64,000 bases of DNA from Pseudomonas sp. ICMP 561 (GCF_002699985.1 NZ_LKBT01000056.1:186001-250000), one strand, 5' to 3'. Counted from the first letter of the stretch, positions 7,828 to 15,191 are shown. Translations and numbers: made by a program. Notes: generated by a model not told the origin, from the sequence alone.

Positions 7828-8181
7828 ATGAGCACAGGTTTGACCGAAGACGATATGCGCAGAGCGCTGGGCCTGGATGTGCCTTCACCGGCAGCACCCG
7901 CGCCTGTGGAACCTGAGCTCAAGCCCGAGTCGACTCCGACGCCAGCGCCTGCTCCCGTCGCCAAGGCTCCACCACCGGCACCGCGCCCGAAAGCCAAGCG
8001 CCTGTCACCGGCGCTGCTGGTGACATTGCGGGTGACCAAAGAGTTTGAAGGCGAAGAAACGCTGTTCGTCCACGAAGCCAAAACCCTGAGCACCTTCGAC
8101 GCCGAGCAGGAAGCCCGCAAGGCGGCTGCGAAAGAGAAGTACAAGTATTTTGAAGTGGTGTCGATCAAGCGGGTTGAGTGA
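7828..8181 (+). CDS. Conserved hypothetical protein with Pro/Ala-rich linker
   Basis: A 117-residue protein in three parts: a short N-terminal helix (MSTGLTEDDMRRALGLDV), a Pro/Ala-rich linker (about residues 19-56), and a C-terminal domain of about 55 residues (LLVTLRVTKEFEGEETLFVH then KEKYKYFEVVSIKRVE). The layout suggests a tethered small binding domain. No function is known to me. The start is the ATG at 7828, about 16 nt after an AGAGAAAG stretch. Confidence 0.75.
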   Translation: MSTGLTEDDMRRALGLDVPSPAAPAPVEPELKPESTPTPAPAPVAKAPPPAPRPKAKRLSPALLVTLRVTKEFEGEETLFVHEAKTLSTFDAEQEARKAAAKEKYKYFEVVSIKRVE

Positions 8182-8210
8182 CAGGATTTTTTCAGATGAA
8201 ACACGTTACT

Positions 8211-8289
8211 GGTAGGAGGCAACTTGTTGGCGAGGCTTTTTGCGCTGTGTTAACTCGACTAACGCCTCGCCAACAAGTTGCCTCCTACC
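8211..8289. repeat. Perfect long inverted repeat (GGTAGGAGGCAACTTGTTGG type)
   Basis: A 26-bp arm (8211-8236) and its exact complement (8264-8289) flank a 27-nt loop. It has the REP-pair architecture but a stem sequence unlike the other pairs here. It lies between the convergent 7828 gene and rutF and may act as a shared terminator. Confidence 0.75.
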
Positions 8290-8315
8290 GGTTATGCGGC
8301 GGGTAAAGATAACTG

Positions 8316-8843
8316 TCACCCCACTGCACTCAACCCGTGATACCCCCGATCAAAATAGACCAGCGCCGCAGCATCCTGCTGTCGACTCAGCGCCAGTACC
8401 TCGCAGAACAGAATGTCATGCGTACCCACGCTGACAGTCTGGCTGACCCGGCAATCAAACGAGGCCGCGGCACCTTCCAGCACCGGCGAGCCGGTGACCC
8501 AGGTTTCCCATTGCGCGGCGGCAAACCGCTCAGCCATGGGTGTCTTGCCGCCAAACAGATTGGACAGATCACGCTGCTCACAGGTCAGGGTGTTGACGCA
8601 TAGCGTCGCATTGGCGGTCAGCGCTGCATGCACCGACGCCGAACGATTCAGGCAGACCAGCAAGGTCGGCGGCGTATCGGTAACGCTGCACACCGCCGTC
8701 GCGGTGAATCCGCAACGACCGTGCGGGCCGTCGGTGGTGATTACGTTGACCGCCGCGGCCAGTCCGGCCATGGCATTGCGGTAATCCTGTTGCGGGATCG
8801 GCAGCAACGTCTGGGCGACAGCAAGAAGTTCGGATGCTTGCAT
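8316..8843 (-). CDS. rutF: RutF, flavin reductase for pyrimidine monooxygenase
   Basis: A 175-residue short-chain flavin reductase: YRNAMAGLAAAVNVITTDG, GFTATAVCSVTDTPPTLLVC and a C-terminal GYHGLSAVG. In the Rut pathway it supplies reduced FMN to RutA. The start is placed at the ATG at 8843, which has GCGGAG 8 nt upstream and gives the family length; the longer in-frame reading adds a non-homologous stretch inside rutD. It is 14 nt downstream of rutD and is the last gene of the operon. No rutG follows it. Confidence 0.92.
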   Translation of the reverse strand: MQASELLAVAQTLLPIPQQDYRNAMAGLAAAVNVITTDGPHGRCGFTATAVCSVTDTPPTLLVCLNRSASVHAALTANATLCVNTLTCEQRDLSNLFGGKTPMAERFAAAQWETWVTGSPVLEGAAASFDCRVSQTVSVGTHDILFCEVLALSRQQDAAALVYFDRGYHGLSAVG

Positions 8844-8857
8844 GAGTTTTTCTCCGC

Positions 8858-9637
8858 TCAGGCCTGGCTGGCAAGGTAATCGAGAAGTACACGATTGAAA
8901 GGCTCGACATCGCTGACGCTGGACGCATGGCCGCCATATTCGAGCAGTGCCAGTTGCCCGTTCGAAAGCTTGCTCGCGAGATGTTGCGAGCGCTGCCACG
9001 GCACTAGCATGTCGTCACGATTGGCGAGCAGCAGGGTCGGCGTGGTGATCTTGTGCAACTGATCTTCGACATCGAACGCCTGCAATGCGGCAATCCGGCG
9101 CAGCAGGTTGTTGGTCTCGGGAAAGTGCGCCAGCGCATGGGCTTCATCTTCGGCCAGTTGCGCGCTGTGCTCGGCGATCCAGTCGGCAGGATAGAGAAAC
9201 AGCGCCTGGGCCTGGACGTAAGCCGCCGGACCGCTGTCGCGCAATAGATTCTTGCGCACTGCGAAGCAACGTTCGCTGTGCGGGTTCGGGCTGCTCCAGG
9301 CGTTGATCAGCACCATGCTTTGCACCAGTTGCGGGCGCTGCAAAGCCAGTTCGAGTCCGACCAGTCCACCCAGCGCATGGCCGATGAAGTGACAGTGCTG
9401 TACATCAATGCTGTCGAGCAGTGCGAGTAATTCGGTGGCCATGGTCGCAATCGAATAATCCTCGGCAAGGGTCGCCGGGCTGCGGCCAGTTCCGGCCTGA
9501 TCGTAAACCACCACCTGATAGCGTTCGGTCAACACTGGCAGTTGCGGTGCCCAGAACCGGGCCGAGCCGCCCAGGCCTGAACTCAATACCAGGGTCGGCG
9601 CATCGGCGGCCTGGTTGCCGAGGATTTCGTAGTGCAT
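8858..9637 (-). CDS. rutD: RutD, aminoacrylate hydrolase
   Basis: A 259-residue alpha/beta hydrolase matching RutD in LSSGLGGSARFWAPQL, YDQAGTGRSPATL, EDYSIATMATEL and QALFLYPADW. RutD speeds hydrolysis of aminoacrylate to malonic semialdehyde. The nucleophile elbow reads GHALGG, with Ala where most hydrolases have Ser; E. coli RutD has the same change, so it is a family trait. The ATG at 9637 has GGAG 8 nt upstream and is preferred to the ATG at 9649. A 279-bp REP-filled gap separates it from rutC. Confidence 0.93.
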   Translation of the reverse strand: MHYEILGNQAADAPTLVLSSGLGGSARFWAPQLPVLTERYQVVVYDQAGTGRSPATLAEDYSIATMATELLALLDSIDVQHCHFIGHALGGLVGLELALQRPQLVQSMVLINAWSSPNPHSERCFAVRKNLLRDSGPAAYVQAQALFLYPADWIAEHSAQLAEDEAHALAHFPETNNLLRRIAALQAFDVEDQLHKITTPTLLLANRDDMLVPWQRSQHLASKLSNGQLALLEYGGHASSVSDVEPFNRVLLDYLASQA

Positions 9638-9692
9638 GCAAGACTCCATTACAGGCGCTCAAGCGCCTGGTTGTTGTGGATAGCATTCTCTC

Positions 9693-9782
9693 GTAGGACC
9701 GGCCTTGGCCGAGAGGGCGGCATTGCGTTCGATAGATAATCTTCGTCAGGAACATCGCTCTCCCGGCTAAAGCCGGTCCTAC
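9693..9782. repeat. REP-like inverted pair inside the rut operon (GTAGGACCGGC type)
   Basis: Facing units GTAGGACCGGCCTTGGCCGA (9693 on) and CTCCCGGCTAAAGCCGGTCCTAC (ending 9782). Located between rutC and rutD, so it would be transcribed within the operon and could form a stable hairpin in the mRNA. Confidence 0.78.
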
Positions 9783-9807
9783 GGAGATATCGTTCATACG
9801 CACCTTC

Positions 9808-9898
9808 GTAGGAGTGGCTTTAGCCGCGAGGGCGTCATTATGTTCACTGCATTGCTGTGGTCAGGAATATCGCTCTCCCGGCTAGAGCCGTTCTTGCG
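9808..9898. repeat. Second, more divergent REP-like pair inside the rut operon
   Basis: GTAGGAGTGGCTTTAGCCGC (9808 on) faces CTCCCGGCTAGAGCCGTTCTTGCG (ending 9898). It is a degraded member of the same type as 9693-9782. The two pairs fill the rutC-rutD gap. Confidence 0.68.
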
Positions 9899-9916
9899 AA
9901 CAGGCGTCCTGTGAAA

Positions 9917-10300
9917 TCAGCCGATGTGGGCGATGCTGGCGATTTCGATCAGTGCTTCGGGTTTTACCAGGCCGCACTGGATGCAGTAGCGCGCAGGTTT
10001 TTCCCCGGCGAAGTATTCGGCGTAGACCTCATTCACCTTCGCGTAGTCGGCCCAGTCCTTGATCATGATCATGTTGAACGTAACGTCGTCCATGGTGCCG
10101 CCTGCGGTTTCAATCACGCTCTTGATGGTCTCCAGCACGTGACGGGTCTGCGCGGTCGCGTCGCCCACATGCACCACATTGTTGTCTTTGTCGAAGGGCA
10201 GGGTGCCGGATACATACAGCACGCCATCAGCCATGGAGCCCGGAACGAAAGGGGCGATAGGCTTGGTGGTACCGGCTGGAATGATCGCTTTCTTGGTCAT
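9917..10300 (-). CDS. rutC: RutC, RidA-family 3-aminoacrylate deaminase
   Basis: A 127-residue RidA/YjgF-family protein with FVPGSMADGVLYVSGTLPFD, an active-site Arg in KPARYCIQCGL, and the C-terminal LIEIASIAH. RutC acts on 3-aminoacrylate or its peracid form released by RutB. It lies 9 nt downstream of rutB. Length and order match the E. coli operon. Confidence 0.93.
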   Translation of the reverse strand: MTKKAIIPAGTTKPIAPFVPGSMADGVLYVSGTLPFDKDNNVVHVGDATAQTRHVLETIKSVIETAGGTMDDVTFNMIMIKDWADYAKVNEVYAEYFAGEKPARYCIQCGLVKPEALIEIASIAHIG

Positions 10301-10309
10301 GGGCTTTCC

Positions 10310-11050
10310 TCAGAGAGTGGAAGTTTTGGGAGTGAACGTGCTGCAGAAATCTTCAACGCTGGAAACCCAGCCGAAAAACGTTTCGATGTTGAACAGGGCC
10401 GCCTGCTGCGCGAACGCCGGACCCGCCTGATGCGTGGCGTCGGCCAGCACCACGCCGAAATACTCAAGGAAGAAGCCATCGCGCAGGGTCGACTCGACAC
10501 ACACGTTGGTGGCGATACCCGTGAACACCAGGTTACGAATGCCACGGCTGCGCAGCACGCTGTCGAAGTTGGTATTGAAGAAGCCGCTGTAGCGGGTTTT
10601 CGGCAATACGATGTCGCCCGGCTGTGGCTTCAGTTCGTCCACCAACTCATAGTCCCAGCCGCCTTTGGCCAGTAGTTGGCCTTGCAGCTCGGGGCGTTTA
10701 CGCATGGTTTTCAGCGCGTTGGATTTATGCCAGTTGGGCGAGCCTGGGCCGCCGGCTTCGACGTAATCCGGGTCCCAGCCGTTCTGGAAGAAAATCACCG
10801 GCATGCCTGCGGCGCGCGCTGCGACCAGTGCCTTCTGAATGCTGGCGATCACCGGTCCGGTGCTGCTCACATCAAAACCCGCGAGGTCCAGATAGCCGCC
10901 CGGCGTCGAATAGGCGTTCTGCATGTCGATCACGATCAAGGCTGTCTCGCAGGCTTTCATGCTCAGCGGTTCCGGGCTTGCGGGAAGTTGCCGAGCAGCT
11001 TCTGCGGACTGCGGTGGTGCATAGCCTGATACAGGGGCAATTGCATTCAT
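10310..11050 (-). CDS. rutB: RutB, ureidoacrylate amidohydrolase
   Basis: A 246-residue isochorismatase-like cysteine hydrolase with the triad D42 (VIDMQNAY), K151 (LPKTRYSGF) and C184 (IATNVCVEST). RutB hydrolyses (Z)-ureidoacrylate to aminoacrylate and carbamate. Its ATG overlaps the rutA stop by one nucleotide (TGATG), showing tight coupling. Confidence 0.94.
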   Translation of the reverse strand: MNAIAPVSGYAPPQSAEAARQLPASPEPLSMKACETALIVIDMQNAYSTPGGYLDLAGFDVSSTGPVIASIQKALVAARAAGMPVIFFQNGWDPDYVEAGGPGSPNWHKSNALKTMRKRPELQGQLLAKGGWDYELVDELKPQPGDIVLPKTRYSGFFNTNFDSVLRSRGIRNLVFTGIATNVCVESTLRDGFFLEYFGVVLADATHQAGPAFAQQAALFNIETFFGWVSSVEDFCSTFTPKTSTL

Positions 11051-12132
11051 CAGGCAGATTCCTTGAGCAGATTGATGTGTTGGCGACTGGTCATCAGCGG
11101 TTGAATCTTCTGCCCGAAATCTTCCACGCCTTTAACGAAGTCATCGAAGGTCAGCATCACGCCCTGGGTGCCAGGTACGCTGGCCACTTCATCGAGCATG
11201 CGTGCCACCGACGCCCATGAACCCACCAGCGTGCCCATATTGATATTCACGGCGGAAGTTGGATCGGCCATCTGCCGCATGTTCGAGCCGGGGCTCTTGT
11301 CGGCTGAGCCTTTTTCGCTGAGCCAGGCGATAGCTTCCTCGTCAGCCCCGGCCTTGATGTGCTCCCAGCGGGCGCGGGCGGCTTCATCGGTATCGTCGGC
11401 GATGATCATGAACAGCGGGCAGGAAGTGACGTTGCGGCCGGTTTTTTCGTTGGCCTCGATCAGCTTGGCAGCGGTTGGCGCGTAAGCCATCGGGGTGTTC
11501 ACACCCTTGCCGAAGCAGAAGTTGTAGTCGGCGTATTGCGAAGAAAACGCCATGCCCGCTTCGCTTTGGCCTGCGCAGATGATTTTCATGTCAGCTTGAG
11601 GTTTAGGGCTGACGCGGCAGTCGTTCATGGTGAAGTACTTGCCTTTGAGATCGCTGTGCCCGGTGCTCCACAGGTCTCGTAACACTTGGGCGTATTCGGC
11701 CAGGTATTCATAGCGGGTCGAGAAGAACTCATCTCCCGGCCACATGCCCATCTGTTCGTATTCCGGTTTTTGCCAGCCTGTTACCAGGTTCACCCCGAAG
11801 CGGCCGCCGGAAATCGAGTCGATGGTCGAGGCCATACGCGCCACGATGGCCGGGGGAATAGTCAGGGTCGCAACGGTGGCGAACAGGTGGATGCGGCTGG
11901 TGACAGCGGCGAGTCCCGCCATCAGCGTGAAGGACTCCATGTTGTGTTCCCAGAACTCGGTCTTGCCACCGAACCCGCGCAATTTGATCATCGACAGGGC
12001 AAATTCGAAGCCGTAATGCTCGGCCTTCTGCACGATTGTCTTGTTCAATTCGAAAGTCGGCATGTACTGCGGCGCGTTGCTGGAAATCAGCCAGCCGTTG
12101 TTACCGATAGGGATGAAGATTCCAATATCCAT
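11050..12132 (-). CDS. rutA: RutA, FMN-dependent pyrimidine monooxygenase
   Basis: A 360-residue luciferase-like monooxygenase. MDIGIFIPIGNNGWLIS, FGGKTEFWEHN, SISGGRFGVNLVTGWQKPEY and RQMADPTSAVNINMGTLVGS match RutA closely. It opens the uracil or thymine ring using reduced FMN from RutF. The ATG at 12132, with AGAGG upstream, is preferred to an in-frame extension of nine residues. It is the first gene of rutABCDF. Its promoter region holds a sigma-54-type promoter, a RutR box and an NtrC-like box. Confidence 0.95.
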   Translation of the reverse strand: MDIGIFIPIGNNGWLISSNAPQYMPTFELNKTIVQKAEHYGFEFALSMIKLRGFGGKTEFWEHNMESFTLMAGLAAVTSRIHLFATVATLTIPPAIVARMASTIDSISGGRFGVNLVTGWQKPEYEQMGMWPGDEFFSTRYEYLAEYAQVLRDLWSTGHSDLKGKYFTMNDCRVSPKPQADMKIICAGQSEAGMAFSSQYADYNFCFGKGVNTPMAYAPTAAKLIEANEKTGRNVTSCPLFMIIADDTDEAARARWEHIKAGADEEAIAWLSEKGSADKSPGSNMRQMADPTSAVNINMGTLVGSWASVARMLDEVASVPGTQGVMLTFDDFVKGVEDFGQKIQPLMTSRQHINLLKESA

Positions 12133-12207
12133 GTGAAGGCCTCTTGCATGCGGTGGCAATGAACGGTGCGCCCGGCGAAGTCCGGCAGCACGCTACACAG
12201 GACGTTT

Positions 12208-12223
12208 TGCATGAAGCAGGCCA
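12208..12223 (-). promoter_or_regulatory. Sigma-54-type promoter of rutA
   Basis: On the minus strand TGGCCTGCTTCATGCA has the GG (-24) and GC (-12) pairs exactly 12 nt apart, as in TGGCAC-N5-TTGCA. The predicted transcript start is about 65 nt before rutA. A matching promoter precedes the ABC transporter at 15094. Confidence 0.6.
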
Positions 12224-12276
12224 GCTTTTGATTGTTGTTTTAAAACAAAGAGTTGATTGAATAATGGTATGGGTTT

Positions 12277-12292
12277 CAGACCATTTGGTCTG
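12277..12292. promoter_or_regulatory. RutR operator upstream of rutA
   Basis: CAGACCATTTGGTCTG has perfect 7-bp arms around a 2-nt centre and matches the established E. coli RutR motif TTGACCAnnTGGTCAA in its core. It sits in the rutA-rutR divergent region, 53 nt upstream of the sigma-54-type box. A 14/16 match occurs at 15026-15041. Confidence 0.85.
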
Positions 12293-12299
12293 GATTAGA

Positions 12300-12314
12300 G
12301 CACTTGGTTTGTGC
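12300..12314. promoter_or_regulatory. NtrC-like box GCAC-N7-GTGC upstream of rutA
   Basis: GCACTTGGTTTGTGC matches the NtrC core (GCAC-N7-GTGC) exactly and lies 7 nt from the RutR operator. The E. coli rut operon is known to be NtrC-activated. Reading towards rutA, the 18 nt from this box match the region upstream of the transporter at 17 positions. Confidence 0.6.
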
Positions 12315-12357
12315 GCGGTGCACGCAGACGGGGCAGGAATACCGAAGTCCGGTTTTA

Positions 12358-12427
12358 GTAGGAGCTGCCGAAGGCTGCGAAGCATTCATCCAGATATGCC
12401 GCGATCGCAGCCTTCGGCAGCTCCTAC
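12358..12427. repeat. REP-like inverted pair (GTAGGAGCTGCCGAAGGCTG type)
   Basis: Arms at 12358-12380 and 12405-12427 are complementary; the same unit type recurs at 26052-26121. It lies between the rut control region and rutR. Confidence 0.8.
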
Positions 12428-12548
12428 AGGTCCAGTGTTGGTTGCACGACAGCGAGGTGCCATGGACATTGCGTGCTTCGGTTTGTGGTCTATCCCCCAT
12501 CCACCAAGGTAAAGTGCCCCGGTATTCAATGTTGATGCGGTCGTAAAT

Positions 12549-13301
12549 GTGAACAACGAACCTCCAGTGGCGCCTCCCAAATCCGTCAAACGCAGCCGTG
12601 TGGTGAAACCCAAGGCGCCTGCGCTCAAGGCTAAAGCCAAGCCTGTGGTTAAAGGCAAGGGCACGCGCGAGGCCAGTGCGTCGACGGTCAAGCGGCGGAT
12701 GCGTTTGATAGAAGGCAAGCGTGCGGCGATTCTGGACGCTGCGCTGGAAATCTTCTCGCGCTTCGGCCTGCATGGCACCAGCCTGGATCAGGTGGCGAGC
12801 ATGGCCGATGTGTCCAAGACCAATCTGCTTTATTACTTCGCCAGCAAAGAGGAGCTCTACACCAGTGTGCTGCGCCAGTTGCTGGATGTATGGTTGAAAC
12901 CGTTGCGCGGCTTCAGTGCAGAGCAGGATCCGGTCGAGGCAATCAGCGAATACATCCGGGTCAAGCTGGAATTGTCCCGTGACCATCCCGCCGAGTCGCG
13001 GCTGTTCTGTCTGGAGATCATTCAGGGTGCGCCGTTGATGCTGGCTGAACTGGAGCAGCCACTGCGCGATATCGTTGAGGCCAAGGTCTCGGTGATTCAG
13101 GGCTGGATAGAGGCGGGCAAACTGGCACCGGTTGAACCGCATCACCTGATCTTCTCGCTGTGGGCCACCACCCAGCACTATGCGGACTTCGCCAGCCAGA
13201 TCAACGCGGTGACCGGCAAGACGCTTGATGATCCGGTGTTCTTTGCGCAGACGCTGGAGAATCTCCGGGCGCTGATTCTCAATGGGATTTGCCCGCGTTA
13301 A
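12549..13301 (+). CDS. rutR: RutR, TetR-family regulator of pyrimidine catabolism, with long basic N-terminal tail
   Basis: A 250-residue protein matching RutR from about residue 58: ILDAALEIFSRFGLHGTSL, ADVSKTNLLYYFASKEELY, then SRLFCLEIIQGAPLM and LIFSLWATTQHYADFASQ. RutR is the uracil/thymine-responsive regulator of rut genes. The GTG start gives a Lys/Arg/Pro/Ala-rich tail about 38 residues longer than in E. coli, with roughly 18 basic residues; part of it may be untranslated if a later start is used. It diverges from rutA. Confidence 0.9.
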   Translation: MNNEPPVAPPKSVKRSRVVKPKAPALKAKAKPVVKGKGTREASASTVKRRMRLIEGKRAAILDAALEIFSRFGLHGTSLDQVASMADVSKTNLLYYFASKEELYTSVLRQLLDVWLKPLRGFSAEQDPVEAISEYIRVKLELSRDHPAESRLFCLEIIQGAPLMLAELEQPLRDIVEAKVSVIQGWIEAGKLAPVEPHHLIFSLWATTQHYADFASQINAVTGKTLDDPVFFAQTLENLRALILNGICPR

Positions 13302-13325
13302 ATCCTGATTAAAAAAATCGCAGGG

Positions 13326-14564
13326 TTATTCTGGCTCAATGCTCCTGGCCAAGCCTTTCGCCCATGCCGTGGCCATTTTTTCTCCCACCGGCTCGAATTC
13401 CGGATGGGTCTTGCGGTACTCCGAAAGCTCGGCCATCGCCCGGCTCATGCCAGTGCTTACTCTGCCAAGCAGTTCGGCGCAGCGGGCTTCGGTCAAGCTG
13501 CACGACGTGCGCCCGAACTGGACCAGCATCTTGCGTTTTGGCCAGGCTTTTGAACCGCCCAGCAACAGACCCATGATGTCGTTTCCTGCATATACCGTGG
13601 TGGTCACAAGGTCGTAAGCTGGCGCGAGCCAGATGTCTGCGTCCTCGGCACAGTTTTCATAGAGCAACCCGAAATTTTTCAAATGCCCGTCACCATTCTG
13701 GATACCGGCAGAAAGCGCGACCATCATGAAGAAGTCCTCCAGTGCTTTAGTAACACGGGACGGCGTGACATAAGACTGGATCAGCCTGGCGCACCCTTGA
13801 TAGCTGCCGTCATACTTCTTGACTGTTCCCCAGCCTGACAGCACGCACATGTCTTCAAATCCGAGGTAGCCGCTGTCAGCGACGTCGAAGCGTTTCACGA
13901 CCAGTAATCTTCCTTGGCGGCCAAGCTGGATTTCAGGTACTTGAAGACCGGAATGGAATGCTGCCCGCATGCAGAAAAACTCATTGGCGGCCAGTTGGGG
14001 GAATTCCGGGTCGTGGAATGTTTTAACGATGTGCGTGGCACCCCGATGGGTAATTCGTCCAGTTTCGCCTTCCTTCTCGTCAGCTTCGCGGATCAGTACT
14101 TTTGGCTGAACGCCTGAAACCCCTGAGTAGGCGGCGTAAGTTTTCATGAGGCTATCGAACAAGTCTTCCGCCCCGTCGTAGATCAACAGTTCGGAAAGAT
14201 TGATCTCGGGAAGCGGCTCGTCGCTGGCGGCATGGGCGATGCTGATGCGCCCGAGCTGATGTGGGCCGACGATGCCCAGCAATGCGAAGTCGTCAAAGCC
14301 GCGCACCGACTTGCTGAAGCGCCGCGTGAGTTCATTTTTGAGATGCCCCTCGGGTAGGTGCATCTCGAATAGCGGATGGATTCCGTACTCCCAGTTGTAG
14401 CTCTCCAGGCGCACTGGCATGGTCAAGGACACGGCGTCCTTTTCGGTCAGTGGCTGGTTATAGGAGAAAATCGAGTCGCGATTGTTTTTTCCACCACGCC
14501 CCAGAGTTCCGGCAGCGACTCCCCCTGCGCCGATGTGCAGCCTTTCACTTGCTGAGCTATTCAT
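13326..14564 (-). CDS. hipA: HipA-family serine/threonine kinase toxin
   Basis: A 412-residue HipA-like kinase. The Gly-rich ATP loop is SGVSGVQPK (147-155); S150 falls where E. coli HipA is autophosphorylated. The putative ATP lysine is K181 (HIVKTF), the hinge region VVKRFD (222-227), the catalytic loop NGDGHLKNFG (D292, N297), and the metal Asp D318 (AYDLVTT). All catalytic residues are present, so it is probably active. HipA toxins phosphorylate tRNA synthetases, often GltX; the target here is unknown. It overlaps hipB by 8 nt and converges on rutR 24 nt away. Confidence 0.9.
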   Translation of the reverse strand: MNSSASERLHIGAGGVAAGTLGRGGKNNRDSIFSYNQPLTEKDAVSLTMPVRLESYNWEYGIHPLFEMHLPEGHLKNELTRRFSKSVRGFDDFALLGIVGPHQLGRISIAHAASDEPLPEINLSELLIYDGAEDLFDSLMKTYAAYSGVSGVQPKVLIREADEKEGETGRITHRGATHIVKTFHDPEFPQLAANEFFCMRAAFHSGLQVPEIQLGRQGRLLVVKRFDVADSGYLGFEDMCVLSGWGTVKKYDGSYQGCARLIQSYVTPSRVTKALEDFFMMVALSAGIQNGDGHLKNFGLLYENCAEDADIWLAPAYDLVTTTVYAGNDIMGLLLGGSKAWPKRKMLVQFGRTSCSLTEARCAELLGRVSTGMSRAMAELSEYRKTHPEFEPVGEKMATAWAKGLARSIEPE

Positions 14565-14802
14565 GGACGTTTCCCGCTTTCAGTTCATCAAGGGTCTTGC
14601 GTCGACGTTTGGGGGTCGCAGTCAATTCATAGCCCAAGCCTTCAAGGACTGCCGCAACCTTGCGAATGCCGACCTCGGGGATAGTGTTGTTCTCAATGCC
14701 GGAAATGGTCGCTCGACTCATGCCATGCCGGTCTGCGAGTTGGCTTTGCGAAAGGCCAGCGCTCTTGCGCAGATTTCTGATCAATGTACCTAATTCATTC
14801 AC
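14557..14802 (-). CDS. hipB: HipB-like XRE-family antitoxin and autoregulator
   Basis: An 81-residue protein with one XRE helix-turn-helix: LGTLIRNLRKSAGLSQSQLA, then HGMSRATISGIENN, and a basic tail (TPKRRRKTLDELKAG). It would neutralise HipA and repress the operon. The start is a GTG at 14802 with no recognisable ribosome-binding site. An operator-like repeat begins only 6 nt upstream, so the transcript may be nearly leaderless (inference). Confidence 0.88.
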   Translation of the reverse strand: MNELGTLIRNLRKSAGLSQSQLADRHGMSRATISGIENNTIPEVGIRKVAAVLEGLGYELTATPKRRRKTLDELKAGNVHE

Positions 14803-14808
14803 TTAAAA

Positions 14809-14826
14809 TTGCATCCTATACGGTGC
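14809..14826. promoter_or_regulatory. HipB operator candidate, proximal copy
   Basis: TTGCATCCTATACGGTGC has GCATC and GGTGC arms around 6 nt. It matches the reverse complement of the copy at 14850-14867 at 15 of 18 positions. A pair of such sites next to a hipB start is the usual autoregulatory layout. Confidence 0.6.
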
Positions 14827-14849
14827 ATAAATAATTTATAGCGTGATTC

Positions 14850-14867
14850 GCATCGTATTTGATGCAA
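14850..14867. promoter_or_regulatory. HipB operator candidate, distal copy
   Basis: GCATCGTATTTGATGCAA has perfect GCATC/GATGC arms around 6 nt and lies 39 bp (about four helical turns) from the proximal copy in the opposite orientation. Confidence 0.6.
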
Positions 14868-15003
14868 AAAGATTTTGATAGCTTTTCTTTACGGCGTGAT
14901 CAGGTTCCGATTTGCGATCGACATGATCTGCGATCAATCGACTTCAGCCCGTTCAACCCTTGATCCGTCCACAGCCCCCATGCCCGCTTTTCGTGCTCGT
15001 CCC

Positions 15004-15018
15004 GCCCAAACCAAGTGC
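15004..15018. promoter_or_regulatory. NtrC-like box upstream of the ABC transporter
   Basis: GCCCAAACCAAGTGC is one mismatch from GCAC-N7-GTGC. It lies 7 nt from the RutR-like box, the same spacing as upstream of rutA. Confidence 0.5.
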
Positions 15019-15025
15019 TCTGCTT

Positions 15026-15041
15026 CGGACCATTTGATCTG
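15026..15041. promoter_or_regulatory. RutR operator upstream of the ABC transporter
   Basis: CGGACCATTTGATCTG matches the rutA operator at 14 of 16 positions and keeps the GACCA and TG-TCTG core. It lies 52 nt upstream of a sigma-54-type promoter and 150 nt before the first transporter gene. Confidence 0.7.
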
Positions 15042-15093
15042 TTTCTACACCCCTGAAACGCTAACCAACTGAAACCTATCGTTATTCAAAGAC

Positions 15094-15109
15094 TGGCACA
15101 GTTACTGCT
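15094..15109 (+). promoter_or_regulatory. Sigma-54-type promoter of the ABC transporter operon
   Basis: TGGCACAGTTACTGCT matches TGGCAC-N5-TTGCW with one change in the -12 element and correct GG-to-GC spacing. The predicted leader is about 70 nt. Confidence 0.62.
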
Positions 15110-15191
15110 ATCCCCTGAGCAGCTGTCCGGTCGGAGATTCTGATCGGCCGAGCCTTATCCCGCTGCTGGCCTACCATCAGGATGATCAACA

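Noticed and set aside
14875..15072. 65-codon plus-strand frame in the hipB-transporter gap
   Set aside because: It overlaps the NtrC-like and RutR control boxes and has no ribosome-binding site or family resemblance.
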